Origin: a bacterium
GTDB lineage: Bacteria; Zhuqueibacterota; Zhuqueibacteria; Residuimicrobiales; Residuimicrobiaceae
Assembly (NCBI GenBank): GCA_029554865.1
Contig: JAKPUX010000056.1
Span: 62,001 to 126,000, forward strand
Direction of reading: 5' to 3'
DNA length: 64,000 bases
A program made the translations under genes and the position numbers. The notes beneath the pieces were generated by a model. It was given only the letters and a program-made list of their open reading frames with translations. It searched no databases and was not told the origin of the DNA. Shown here in pieces: positions 54,593 through 64,000 of the stretch. The stretch's first letter is position 1. The number at the start of each line of letters is the position of its first letter.

Positions 54593-56824
54593 ATGAAGAA
54601 TATCTCTCTCTTGATCCTAGCTGCCGGATTTCTGGGGCTGCTGCTGCTGCCGGCCGGGGCGCAGGAGCTGGAATTCATGATCCACAGCCGCGGCATGCTC
54701 CATGAAACCGTATTCAATTCAGGCGACATCGGCCGTCCCTGGACCACCGGGGACGAAGGCAACAAAACCACCACCCCTCTGATGGAATGGCCTTCCCGTT
54801 CTGCAACCATGGTGCAGGGGACGCGCTACAGCGGCCAGCACAACATCATCGGCGCCGGAGTGTATATGGCCGCCAATCCCGACGGCCAGCCGGGCATGGA
54901 GAGCCGCCGTTATGCCCTTTGCGGCGCCGTCGGCACCGGCGCCGGTTCGGAGACCATCATCGGGCGCTGGAGTTACCCCCTCGGCATGGAACGGATCGAG
55001 AATTTCCCGCTTCTTCCGGACGGCAGCCTTAACCCGGAATACAATCCCGACGAGGCGGAGGAGATCATCACCGCCTCCTGGGCGACCCCGCTCGGAGTGA
55101 CCGTCACCCGCACCTCGCGGGCCTGGAGCTACCCCGATTACGACGACATGATCATCTACGAATATGAGCTGGAATACACCGGCGACACCGACGGCAATCC
55201 GGCCACTATCGAGCAGAGCGCCGTGCTCAAGGACTTTATGGCCCTCTTCATCTACGGCTTCGCCCCCTCGATGTACGGCTATCAGCGCCATTATCAGGAG
55301 TGGAAATACGAGAGCGGCATGTATCGCGGCGACCAGAACAATTTTTGGGATCCGGACTATTGGCTCTCTTTCAACATGAATCTGCGCACCAACATCAGCG
55401 ACGAGGCCCTTTTCGCCAAGCGTGAGCCCAACAAGGAGCTCTTTCTCGAATTCGCCCGCACCGGCAAGAACGGCGGCGGACTGTGCAGCCCCCAGGCTCC
55501 TGGTTTCTGCATGCTGTATTATGACACCAGCCATCTGGCCTTTGTTGATACCATCGAGAGTGCGCGCAATGAATCGGAAGCCGTCGCCGTCCTGCGCACC
55601 ACTCTCGGCAAGTATTATGAACTCGACGAGAACAACCACATCAAGCAGCCCTGGTCCAACAAGGTGAGCACCGGCAACACCCGCAGCAGCAAGATGGTGG
55701 TGGATGCGATCAATCCCGACAAGCGCTGGAGCGGGGTTTACAGCGAGGGCAGCACCACCTGGCCCAATCCCCCGAGCGCCCGCTGGATCGGCCGCGCCGC
55801 CTATAACTACCGTCAGAGTTCAGATGCGGCGCAAAAGCACATCGTCTTCGGGCCCTATACCCTGCGACCTGGCGACAGGCTTGAATTCTCTCTGGCCGAG
55901 GTGGTGGGTTATGGCGCAGCGCCGGGCAAGGTGGTCGAGGGCGGCCAGGCTCTGGTGCAGTGGTCGGCCACCCCCTCCTGGAACCGCCGCGTCACCTTCG
56001 CCGGCGAAGTGGTCACCGAACACTATCTCGACGATTTCGGCTATCCCGATTACATCAATTCGGAGGTCATCACCGTGACCGATGTGGCGCACAAGGCCTT
56101 CCAGGCCTATCTCGGCGCCGACTCGATCGCCCTACCGGTCTGGCCGGAGGAGAATCCCCGCGACGGCGACTATCGCATTCCGGTCCCCGTGCCCGCCCCG
56201 GTGATCATGGTCGAGAACACCAGCATCGGCCAGGTGCGCCTCACCTGGAAGGATGGTCCGGACCGTTTCACCCATCCCCGCCTGACGGGCGCCTTGCGCG
56301 AGTACCGCATCTACCGCAGCGACGCCGGTATGGGCCCCTGGGCCCTGCTCGCCACCCTCCCCGCCGGGCAGACCACCGGCTCAGGACTGTATGAATATAT
56401 CGACGCCGATCCGGTCTTCAAGCTCGGCGAGCGGCGGTACTACTCGGTGGTCTCTGTGAATGACCAGGGCCACAGCAGCGGCCGCACCAACATCACCCGG
56501 CACGACAAGAATGTCGCCTCTGTCGCCAAACTGGGCGAGGTTTTTGTCGCTCCCAATCCCTTCAATATCGAATCGGGATTCGGCGGCAAGACCGGCGCCG
56601 AGGACAAGATCGGCTTTTACGGCCTGCCCGAAAGATGCACCATCCGCATCTTCTCCTATGCCGGCCAACTCATCCAGACCATCGAGCACAACGAGCCGGT
56701 CTATACCACGGCCTGGTTTCAGGTCACCCGCAACGAACAGGAGATCGCCTCCGGGATCTATCTATACGTGATCACCACGCCCGGAGGCGACAGGGTGAGC
56801 GGCAAGTTCATCATCGTCAAATGA
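54593..56824 (+). CDS. Secreted protein with C-terminal FlgD/T9SS-like domain
   Basis: Signal peptide; FN3-like GQVRLTWKDGPDRFTHPRLTGALREYRIYRSDAG; C-terminal VFVAPNPFNIESGFGG...RIFSYAGQLIQTIEH...ASGIYLYVITTPGGDRVSGKFIIVK. Confidence 0.75.
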   Translation: MKNISLLILAAGFLGLLLLPAGAQELEFMIHSRGMLHETVFNSGDIGRPWTTGDEGNKTTTPLMEWPSRSATMVQGTRYSGQHNIIGAGVYMAANPDGQPGMESRRYALCGAVGTGAGSETIIGRWSYPLGMERIENFPLLPDGSLNPEYNPDEAEEIITASWATPLGVTVTRTSRAWSYPDYDDMIIYEYELEYTGDTDGNPATIEQSAVLKDFMALFIYGFAPSMYGYQRHYQEWKYESGMYRGDQNNFWDPDYWLSFNMNLRTNISDEALFAKREPNKELFLEFARTGKNGGGLCSPQAPGFCMLYYDTSHLAFVDTIESARNESEAVAVLRTTLGKYYELDENNHIKQPWSNKVSTGNTRSSKMVVDAINPDKRWSGVYSEGSTTWPNPPSARWIGRAAYNYRQSSDAAQKHIVFGPYTLRPGDRLEFSLAEVVGYGAAPGKVVEGGQALVQWSATPSWNRRVTFAGEVVTEHYLDDFGYPDYINSEVITVTDVAHKAFQAYLGADSIALPVWPEENPRDGDYRIPVPVPAPVIMVENTSIGQVRLTWKDGPDRFTHPRLTGALREYRIYRSDAGMGPWALLATLPAGQTTGSGLYEYIDADPVFKLGERRYYSVVSVNDQGHSSGRTNITRHDKNVASVAKLGEVFVAPNPFNIESGFGGKTGAEDKIGFYGLPERCTIRIFSYAGQLIQTIEHNEPVYTTAWFQVTRNEQEIASGIYLYVITTPGGDRVSGKFIIVK

Positions 56825-56920
56825 GGGAATGACGTTGCGGGTACAGGCAGCGCATAGCGATCCCTGCTTGTCTCTCCCGATTTTTGTCTGAACCAGTCGT
56901 CCTATTCGCGAGGTTCAACC

Positions 56921-57949
56921 ATGAACGGCAAGATCACAAGACTCCTTTTTGTTTTCCTCATGACAGCAGGGCCGATCCTGGCCTTCGAGAAGGTCGGCAC
57001 CACCGCCTTCCAGTTTCTCAAGGTGCCGGCCAGTGCGCGCGGCTGCGCCATGGGCGAGGCCTTCTCCGCCGCGGCCGATCATTCCGATGCTGCCTTTTTC
57101 AATCCCGCGGCCCTGACCCGCATCCGAAAGATGGATATTTCTTTCGATTATATGGACTATTTCCTCGACATCTCCCACGTCGCCGTCTCGGGCGCCTGGA
57201 GCGTACCCAATCTCGGCACCTTCGGCCTGCACGCCATCGCCACTGATATCGGCTCCATCCGCGTCACCTCGGTGGAGGCGCTCGATTTTTACGACGGCGT
57301 CTACCTCGGTTACACCGGCGAGACCATAGAACCGGGCTCGGCTCTGATCGGCGCCTCCTTCGCCCGCGACCTGACCGACAAGTTTGCCTTCGGCCTCTCG
57401 GCCAAATATGCCCGCGAAGATCTCGGCGTGCGCAGCGCCGGCACCCTCCTCTTCGACGGCGGTCTGACCTACGACACCGGTTTCATGGGGCTGCAGATCG
57501 CTGCAGCCATCCGCCATTTCGGTCCCGAGGTGAAATTTTATGATCAGGTCAGCCTGCCCCGCTACGACGCTTCGACTGACTCGACCTACTACCAGCGCTA
57601 CAACGGCAAGGGCTACCCCCTGCCGCAGACCTTCAATATCGGCATGGCCGCCTGGCTGATCTCGGCCAGCGGTCATTCCCTCATCCATTCCCGAAATCAG
57701 ACCCTGCTGCTGGCCTTCGACCTGGTGCAGCCGCGGGACTATGATCAGCAGTACAACTTTGGACTGGAGTACGGCTTTGAAGGGCTGCTTTTCCTGCGCG
57801 CGGGCTACAAGCTGAATTACGACACCGAAGGCCTCTCCCTCGGCTTCGGACTAGCCTGGAACCGGATGCGCATCGATTATGCCTACAGCGATTATGGCGC
57901 CTGGCTCGATGCCGTCCATCGCTTCACCTTTGGATTTGTCGTCAACTGA
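56921..57949 (+). CDS. PorV/PorQ-family outer-membrane protein
   Basis: FEKVGTTAFQFLKVPASARGCAMGEAFSAAADHSDAAFFNPAALTRI. Confidence 0.85.
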   Translation: MNGKITRLLFVFLMTAGPILAFEKVGTTAFQFLKVPASARGCAMGEAFSAAADHSDAAFFNPAALTRIRKMDISFDYMDYFLDISHVAVSGAWSVPNLGTFGLHAIATDIGSIRVTSVEALDFYDGVYLGYTGETIEPGSALIGASFARDLTDKFAFGLSAKYAREDLGVRSAGTLLFDGGLTYDTGFMGLQIAAAIRHFGPEVKFYDQVSLPRYDASTDSTYYQRYNGKGYPLPQTFNIGMAAWLISASGHSLIHSRNQTLLLAFDLVQPRDYDQQYNFGLEYGFEGLLFLRAGYKLNYDTEGLSLGFGLAWNRMRIDYAYSDYGAWLDAVHRFTFGFVVN

Positions 57950-58026
57950 AGCCGGCATGCCGCCGGTTTACACCCCTCCGCACGCCCGCGGGTGCGGAAT
58001 CCCCTTGCCAGAGGAGCGATCCTGAT

Positions 58027-59502
58027 ATGTTCAGAAAAACAACCTTGATTTTCCTTCTTTTCGCCGCGGCTGCGCCGGCCCAGCACCGCGGTGACAACCT
58101 GGCTTTCCAGGGGCTGCCGCTCAATCAGCCCCCCGGTGTCAGGGCCCTCGCCCTCGGCGCCGCCTTCACCGCCCAGAGCGGCGACCCCGGCGCACTCTGG
58201 TTCAATCCCGCCGGCCTGGCCGGAATCGAGAAGCCCCAGATCTCCCTCTCCCTCAGTCATGCCACCCCCCGCTGGCGCGAGAACCAGGTCTACCGGCCCA
58301 ACCGCATGTTCTGGACCCTCGCCTTTTACCTTGAGGGGCTCTACACCCCCGATCCCGCCGACAACGGCATCTGGGATTTTGAGCTGGCCCAGGACTCCTC
58401 CTACCGCATCGATGAACCTGCGCTCGGCCTCGAACCCTTCAGCGCGGCGGCAGCCGACTGGCAGCGTGATCTGAAGCGCTCCGGCCTCCAGCAGATTTCG
58501 GCCGCGTGGCCCCTGCGGATCTCCAGCCAGAAAGTGCTCGTCTCAGCCGGATATGCCCGCAGCGCCATCGACGATTTCGACCGTAACGATACCTTCCTTG
58601 ATCCCCACATTGGCTACGACGAATATGGCACCGTGCCGCGTGTGGTAAACGACACCGTGCGTTTTTCATGGTCGCGTTTTTTACGGCAGAGGGAAGGGGA
58701 TCTCCATACCTTCACCGCCGGCCTGGCCTGGGCGCCTCTTGACCGGATCCAGCTGGGTCTCTCCGCCGCCCTACTCGACGGACAATCGGAGGATTTACAG
58801 TATCTCCGCCGGGTTGGCTGGTTCGACATCGCCAAGGATAACCGCTTTCGCTTCGCCTACGACACCCTCGATGTCGTGACCCGGGGAACTTCCGACTATC
58901 GCGCCCTACAGTACACTCTTGGTGCACTTGTAAAGCTGGAGAGGTTCAGCCTCGGCCTCCAGGTCAAGATGCCCTGTACCATCAGCCGGAAATGGCGCGC
59001 CTCCACGGTCACAACCACAGCCGGCGGGCCGGAAGCGATGGCAACGGCCGGCACAGCCGATTTCCGCCACCCGGTCTCCTATGCCTTCGGAGCCGCGTTT
59101 CAGCCCATCGACCCTTTCCGCCTTTTTCTGGACTATCAGTTCACCCCTTACAGTCAGGGTGGGATCGATCTCACTGCCGATGATCCGACCAACCGCGTGC
59201 TTCCGGACCAGAGCGACCTCCGCTGCGGCATCTCCTGGCAGCCACTGCCCTTTCTGGAACTGCTGGCAGGCTTCCGGCAGACCACCGCGCTCTTTGTCCC
59301 CGACGGCGCCGCCATAAAGGACCGCGGTCCCTCGGCCGACACCTGGTCCCTGGGAACCGCCATCACCCTGGCCCGTTATGGCCGTCTGGAACTCGCCATG
59401 GCGAGCAGGAAAATGAATTACTACGACTCGTATTACAGCAATGCCAATTACGTCACCGAGACCTTCAGCAATCTGGTGGCCGGCTATACTTACCAATTTT
59501 AG
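58027..59502 (+). CDS. FadL/PorV-like outer-membrane beta-barrel protein
   Basis: PPGVRALALGAAFTAQSGDPGALWFNPAGLAGIEKPQISLS; ends TFSNLVAGYTYQF. Confidence 0.75.
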   Translation: MFRKTTLIFLLFAAAAPAQHRGDNLAFQGLPLNQPPGVRALALGAAFTAQSGDPGALWFNPAGLAGIEKPQISLSLSHATPRWRENQVYRPNRMFWTLAFYLEGLYTPDPADNGIWDFELAQDSSYRIDEPALGLEPFSAAAADWQRDLKRSGLQQISAAWPLRISSQKVLVSAGYARSAIDDFDRNDTFLDPHIGYDEYGTVPRVVNDTVRFSWSRFLRQREGDLHTFTAGLAWAPLDRIQLGLSAALLDGQSEDLQYLRRVGWFDIAKDNRFRFAYDTLDVVTRGTSDYRALQYTLGALVKLERFSLGLQVKMPCTISRKWRASTVTTTAGGPEAMATAGTADFRHPVSYAFGAAFQPIDPFRLFLDYQFTPYSQGGIDLTADDPTNRVLPDQSDLRCGISWQPLPFLELLAGFRQTTALFVPDGAAIKDRGPSADTWSLGTAITLARYGRLELAMASRKMNYYDSYYSNANYVTETFSNLVAGYTYQF

Positions 59503-59513
59503 GAGGCAGCAAG

Positions 59514-61172
59514 ATGAAACTTGGCAATGTGATGGCCATCCTGTTGATGGCCGCTCTCGCACTCGCTAGCGCCGCCCAAGCGAGCAAGATCGAGGTGGAC
59601 ACCCAGTACGATTTCAAGCTGGCCCTCGACTATGTCTTCACCGCCAGGGTGGACACCATCCTCCTGGTCACCAGCGGCGGGATCTACACCACCGCCGATA
59701 CCATGCACCTGCAGATCAAAAAGCCCGTGGTCATAATGGCCAAGCCGGGGCTCGCCGAGAAACCGGTCTTCCGTCACGGCGATCTCGATTCCAGCGTCAT
59801 CGAGATCTTCCGCATCCACGATGACGTCATCTTCCAGGGCATCATCTTTGACGGCTATAACGCCAAACGTCCAATGAAATACGGCCTGCGTGTCGGCCAC
59901 GGTCCGGCCACCCAGATCCCGCGCATCTTCGCCCGCGAGGGGTTGAACATCACCATCCGCGACTGCGAGTTCCGGGACTTTTTCCCGCCCAACTGGGAGA
60001 ATGATGCGGGTGGAAATGCCTTTTATTTTCTCGCCCCGGCCTCCGGCGAGCCGGTCATCAAGGCGGGGAATGTAAAAATCGAAAACTGCACCTTCCGCAA
60101 CATCGGCGACGAGGCCATCCGCATCGCCGAGACCGAAAAATACAAGGTGACCCGTGCGCTGGACAGCCTGATCGTGCGCAACTGCACCTTTAAAAATGTC
60201 TTCGCCGAATGCGTCCGTTTCTATGCCGACACCGACACCTCGTCGGCGGACGCCTATGTGCTGATCGAGCACCTCACCGTCGACAGCTGCGGAACGCGCA
60301 TGGCCTATTTCAAGAACAACAAGAATGTTATCTTTCGCGACATCCTCGTCACCAACAGCCACCTGCCCAAGCCCTACCGGGCGGAACGCGCCGATTATGT
60401 CGTCCAGGTGCAGCTTCCGGGTTCGACGATCAGCCATATCGACACCCTCAACCTGATCTTTGCAGTCCCCTACTCGAGCCGCATCAGCGCCAGCAAGGGG
60501 GGCAAGGTGAATGGTGCCACCATCTATGCCTTCGATCCCCTCTACCGCAATACTTTGGCCGGCGATTACACCTTGTTGGCGGATTCGCCCGCCTACGGCA
60601 GCGCCCACGACGGCCAGGCCCTGGGCGATCTGCGCTGGGCGACCCAGACGGCCACGCGCGTGCCCTTTCTCCTCACCATCGAGGGCATGGGAACGGTGCT
60701 CTGCGATCCGCCCCTGATCGCCCCCAACTATCCCACCGGCACCACCGTCACTCTCACTGCCGTGCCTGATTCAGCCTGGCAGTTCGCCGGCTGGAGCGGA
60801 GCGATAACCGGAGCGGCCAATCCGGCGACAGTTACGGTCAATGGGTCGACCAGCATAGCTGTCAAATTTGAGCAGTCCACCGGCGTCGCCGCCGCCCCGC
60901 TCCAACCTGCCGTCTACGCCCTGGCGCAGAACTGTCCCAATCCCTTCAATGCCTCGACGACTCTTAACTTTTCGCTCGAACGCGAGGGGATGACCTCCCT
61001 GGTGCTCTACAACATGCTCGGGCAGAAGCTGCGCACCCTCCTGGAGAAAAAACTGACAGCAGGGGCGCACTCCCTGAACTTCGATGCCGCCGATCTCCCC
61101 TCAGGGATTTACCTTTACCAGCTGCGCTCCGGCAGCTTTCAGGCCACCCGTAAATTCATTTTGATGAAGTGA
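59514..61172 (+). CDS. Right-handed beta-helix surface protein with InlB-B-repeat-like domain and T9SS sorting domain
   Basis: NVKIENCTFRNIGDEAIRIAE; TVTLTAVPDSAWQFAGWSGAITGAANPATVTVNGSTSIAVKFE; NCPNPFNASTTLNFSLEREGMTSLVLYNMLGQKLRTLLE. Confidence 0.85.
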   Translation: MKLGNVMAILLMAALALASAAQASKIEVDTQYDFKLALDYVFTARVDTILLVTSGGIYTTADTMHLQIKKPVVIMAKPGLAEKPVFRHGDLDSSVIEIFRIHDDVIFQGIIFDGYNAKRPMKYGLRVGHGPATQIPRIFAREGLNITIRDCEFRDFFPPNWENDAGGNAFYFLAPASGEPVIKAGNVKIENCTFRNIGDEAIRIAETEKYKVTRALDSLIVRNCTFKNVFAECVRFYADTDTSSADAYVLIEHLTVDSCGTRMAYFKNNKNVIFRDILVTNSHLPKPYRAERADYVVQVQLPGSTISHIDTLNLIFAVPYSSRISASKGGKVNGATIYAFDPLYRNTLAGDYTLLADSPAYGSAHDGQALGDLRWATQTATRVPFLLTIEGMGTVLCDPPLIAPNYPTGTTVTLTAVPDSAWQFAGWSGAITGAANPATVTVNGSTSIAVKFEQSTGVAAAPLQPAVYALAQNCPNPFNASTTLNFSLEREGMTSLVLYNMLGQKLRTLLEKKLTAGAHSLNFDAADLPSGIYLYQLRSGSFQATRKFILMK

Positions 61173-61206
61173 GCCATAGCATCCTAATCATCAAATCCAG
61201 GAGAAA

Positions 61207-64000
61207 ATGATGAAAAAAACTCTTTATCTCTCCCTCTTCCTGCTGCTGGCGCTGCTGTTGACGGCCGGGGGCGCTCCGGCGCAGATCCTTTATCAAGTGG
61301 CTGCCGGCGAGAACACCCTCAACGCCGCCATCGAGGCGGCCGCCTCGGGCGACATCATCGAGCTGACCGACAGCGGCGGTCTCTACAGCTACAACGGCAG
61401 CGACAAGATGTACATCACCAAGAGCCTCACCATCCGCGCGGCTGAGGGACTGGCGGAGAAACCGATTATTCGCAATATCACCCCGGCGGCCGGCAGTCCG
61501 CGCATCTTTGAGATTCGCAAGGGCGGCAATCTACACCTCAAGGGATTGAACCTCGACGGTCGTGCGGAAGAAGGGGGCGCCGCCTTTGTCAAGAACATCA
61601 TCCGCTCTGAGGATGTCGCCGCTGCGGCCGACTCTTTCCACTTTGTCCTCAAGGTCGAGGATTGCTGGCTGCACGATTCCAAAGAGTCCTTGCTGCGCGG
61701 GCACATGTTCACCACAGCCGACACCATCCTCTTCCGCGACTGCATCTTCCGCAACGCCTACAACGAGGCCATTGTCCTGCGCGAACGCACCAATGAGGCC
61801 CCGGAAGTCAAATATCTCGAACTGGAGAACTGCACCTTTGCCAAAATCGGCCGTGAAGCCCTCTACGTCGAGTACACCAATCCGGTGGTCCGGATCAACC
61901 ACTGCACCTTTGATTCGGTTTCCTATCGCGAGAACAAGCGCATTCTCAATCCCAAGGGAGTTACCGATGTCGAAGTGAAGAATTCTATCTTTTCCAACCA
62001 GGGCGGCACTTTCTCCACCTCGGTCGAGCTCTTCGGCACCTCGACGATCGCCTACTGCGATACCTTCAATGTCGCAGCGGTCAAGCTGAATGACACCGCA
62101 GCCATTGGCGCCGGCATGCTGGACGCCGATCCCCTCTACACCGATGCTGCCGCCTGGGATTTCACCCTGCTGCCTGGCTCGCCTGTGCTGGCCATGGCCG
62201 ACGACGGCGAAGCCATGGGCGATCTGCGCTGGGCGCCCAGACCGGTCGGACCCGTCGTTCATCAGGTCGCTGCCGGCGAAAACACCCTCAACGCCGCCAT
62301 CGAGGCCGCCGCCTCGGGTGACATCATCGAGCTGACCGACAGCGGCGGGCTCTACAGTTACAACGGCAGCGACAAGATGTACATCACCAAAACCCTCACC
62401 ATTCGCGCGGCGGCAGGGCTGGCGGAGAAACCGATTATTCGCAATATCACCCCGGCGGCCGGTAGTCCGCGCATCTTTGAGATTCGCGCCGGCGGCAGCC
62501 TCCACCTCATGGGATTAAACCTCGATGGCCGCGCCGAAGAGGGTGGCGCCGCCTTTGTCAAAAACATCATCCGCTCGGAGGATGTCGCTGCCGCAGCCGA
62601 CTCCTTCCATTTTACTCTCAAGGTCGAGGATTGCTGGCTGCACGATTCCAAGGAATCCCTTCTGCGCGGCCATCAGTTCACCATTGCCGACACCATCCTC
62701 TTCCGCGACTGCATCTTCCGCAACGCCTACAACGAGGCCATCGTCCTGCGCGAGCGCACCAACGAGGCTCCGGAAGTCAAATATCTCGAACTGGAGAACT
62801 GCACCTTCGTCAAGATCGGACGCGAAGCCATCTACGTCGAGTACACCAATCCGGTGATCCGGATCAACCACTGCACCTTTGATTCGGTCTCCTACCGCGA
62901 GAACAAGCGCATCCTCTATCCCAGGGATGTCCAGGACGTTCAGATCAAGAACTGCATCTTTTCCAACCAGGGCGGCACCGCCTCGGCCTCGGTCGAGATC
63001 TACGGCGCCTCCTCGCTGAGCTACTCCGACCTTTTCAACACCAAGATCGCCAAGCTCAACGGCAGTGAGATCACCGGCAGCAACAACCTGGCGGTCGATC
63101 CCCTCTATTACAATCCGGCGGCCTTTGATTACCGGCTGGCAGTGAACTCGCCGGTCCGCGGCGCCGCCGACGACGGCCGGGCGATGGGGGATCTGCGCTG
63201 GGAGGTCTCTCCCGACCAACGCCTGCTCACCGTGCTGACCGAGGGCAAGGGTGTGGTCACTCTCGATCCTCCGGGCGGGGCCTATGCACCCGGAACGGTG
63301 GTGACCCTGACCGCTGTGCCGGAAGCCGGCTGGAAGCTGGCTGGCTGGGAGGGTGTGCTCATCTTCCCGCCGGACAATCCTGTCGCCACCATCACCATGG
63401 ACAGCGATAAGACCGTCAAAGCCAAATTCGAGAACCTGGCTCCGCGGGTCGCGGTGACGGTCGATACCCTCGGCCTCGGCCATGTTGTGCTCGATCCCGC
63501 ACCGGTCGAAGGCAAATACTTCCAGGGCGATCTGGTCACCCTGACGGCGGTGCCCCAGGCCGACTGGAGATTTGTCGAGTGGCTGGGCGATCTGACCGGC
63601 ATAGTCAATCCGGTCCAGGTGTCGATCGACTCCGCCATGCACATCACCGCCTCGTTCGCCAGCACCTTCACCCAGTTCGCCCTCACCCTGACTGTTGAGG
63701 GCAAGGGGTCGGTTGTGGCGGACCCCGCCCCCATTCTCGGCACCTATGACAGCAGTACGGTGGTCACCCTCACCGCTACGGCTGTGCAGGGATGGGAGTT
63801 CAGCGGCTGGAGCGGGGACTTGACCGGGAATGAGAATCCCGCCAGCGTGACCATGGACGCACCCAGGGCCGTGACTGCCACCTTTGCCGAAAAGGCCTTC
63901 ACCCGCCGGGCGCTGGAGATCGACGCGAGCTGGGATCTCTATGACGCGGTCGAGTTCGCCAACAACAACAGCACCATCGACAGCCTGGTGCTCATCACCA
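61207..64000 (+). CDS. Large beta-helix surface protein with tandemly duplicated beta-helix domain and InlB-B-repeat-like modules, truncated by window end
   Basis: ATG 61207: MMKKTLYLSLFLLLALLLTAGGAPAQILYQVAAGENTLNAAIEAAASGDIIELTDSGGLYSYNGSDK...; translation open to the window end. Missing from the ORF track because it is incomplete. Confidence 0.85.
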   Translation, partial: MMKKTLYLSLFLLLALLLTAGGAPAQILYQVAAGENTLNAAIEAAASGDIIELTDSGGLYSYNGSDKMYITKSLTIRAAEGLAEKPIIRNITPAAGSPRIFEIRKGGNLHLKGLNLDGRAEEGGAAFVKNIIRSEDVAAAADSFHFVLKVEDCWLHDSKESLLRGHMFTTADTILFRDCIFRNAYNEAIVLRERTNEAPEVKYLELENCTFAKIGREALYVEYTNPVVRINHCTFDSVSYRENKRILNPKGVTDVEVKNSIFSNQGGTFSTSVELFGTSTIAYCDTFNVAAVKLNDTAAIGAGMLDADPLYTDAAAWDFTLLPGSPVLAMADDGEAMGDLRWAPRPVGPVVHQVAAGENTLNAAIEAAASGDIIELTDSGGLYSYNGSDKMYITKTLTIRAAAGLAEKPIIRNITPAAGSPRIFEIRAGGSLHLMGLNLDGRAEEGGAAFVKNIIRSEDVAAAADSFHFTLKVEDCWLHDSKESLLRGHQFTIADTILFRDCIFRNAYNEAIVLRERTNEAPEVKYLELENCTFVKIGREAIYVEYTNPVIRINHCTFDSVSYRENKRILYPRDVQDVQIKNCIFSNQGGTASASVEIYGASSLSYSDLFNTKIAKLNGSEITGSNNLAVDPLYYNPAAFDYRLAVNSPVRGAADDGRAMGDLRWEVSPDQRLLTVLTEGKGVVTLDPPGGAYAPGTVVTLTAVPEAGWKLAGWEGVLIFPPDNPVATITMDSDKTVKAKFENLAPRVAVTVDTLGLGHVVLDPAPVEGKYFQGDLVTLTAVPQADWRFVEWLGDLTGIVNPVQVSIDSAMHITASFASTFTQFALTLTVEGKGSVVADPAPILGTYDSSTVVTLTATAVQGWEFSGWSGDLTGNENPASVTMDAPRAVTATFAEKAFTRRALEIDASWDLYDAVEFANNNSTIDSLVLIT
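61301..63202 (+). repeat. Two in-frame tandem copies with 969-bp period (323 codons)
   Basis: CTGCCGGCGA at 61301 and 62270; GATCTGCGCTGGG at 62221 and 63190; both offsets are 969 bp. Confidence 0.9.

Noticed and set aside
57950-58000. Hairpins CCGGC..GCCGG and CCGCAC..GTGCGG between the two porin genes
   Set aside because: Short stems without a proper T-tract; expected often in GC-rich spacers.
1-64000. tRNA, rRNA, transposase or prophage genes
   Set aside because: None recognised on reading either strand; absence not confirmed by tRNAscan or HMM searches.

Overview
GC-rich bacterial chromosome segment with nearly all genes in two blocks: minus strand at about 4.7-41.3 kb and plus strand at about 41.4-64 kb. 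The protein families resemble Bacteroidetes-superphylum or candidate-phylum (e.g. KSB1/Calditrichota-like) bacteria; this placement is inference. The minus block is a large exopolysaccharide (EPS) locus. It contains Wza-, Wzz-, Wzx- and ligase-like genes, an AlgD-like dehydrogenase, several glycosyltransferases, four GT-C-type membrane proteins, an ExeA-like ATPase and a BY-kinase-like P-loop protein with a substituted Walker A. It also carries type IX secretion (T9SS)-like parts: a PorU/gingipain C25 protein, a PorV-like barrel and a protein with a C-terminal sorting domain. Upstream are an NtrC-type sigma54 activator and two sensor kinases, and a good -24/-12 sigma54 promoter lies in front of the first EPS-operon gene. 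The plus block encodes a YlxR(DUF448)-endonuclease III fusion, GH13 and GH43 proteins, a UvrC-N/Cho-like GIY-YIG protein, a GntR/FCD regulator and a TonB-receptor/PorV/beta-helix surface-protein operon. That operon ends in an open-ended gene containing an in-frame 969-bp tandem duplication. The main leads are: (1) a sigma54-regulated EPS locus with T9SS-like sortase parts where other phyla have exosortase; (2) two neighbouring histidine kinases with apparently complementary defects, plus an orphan DHp-like protein; (3) the YlxR-EndoIII fusion; (4) the Walker-A-less BY-kinase homologue; (5) an intergenic repeat family shared by loci 49 kb apart. All assignments are from reading the sequence; no database search was run.
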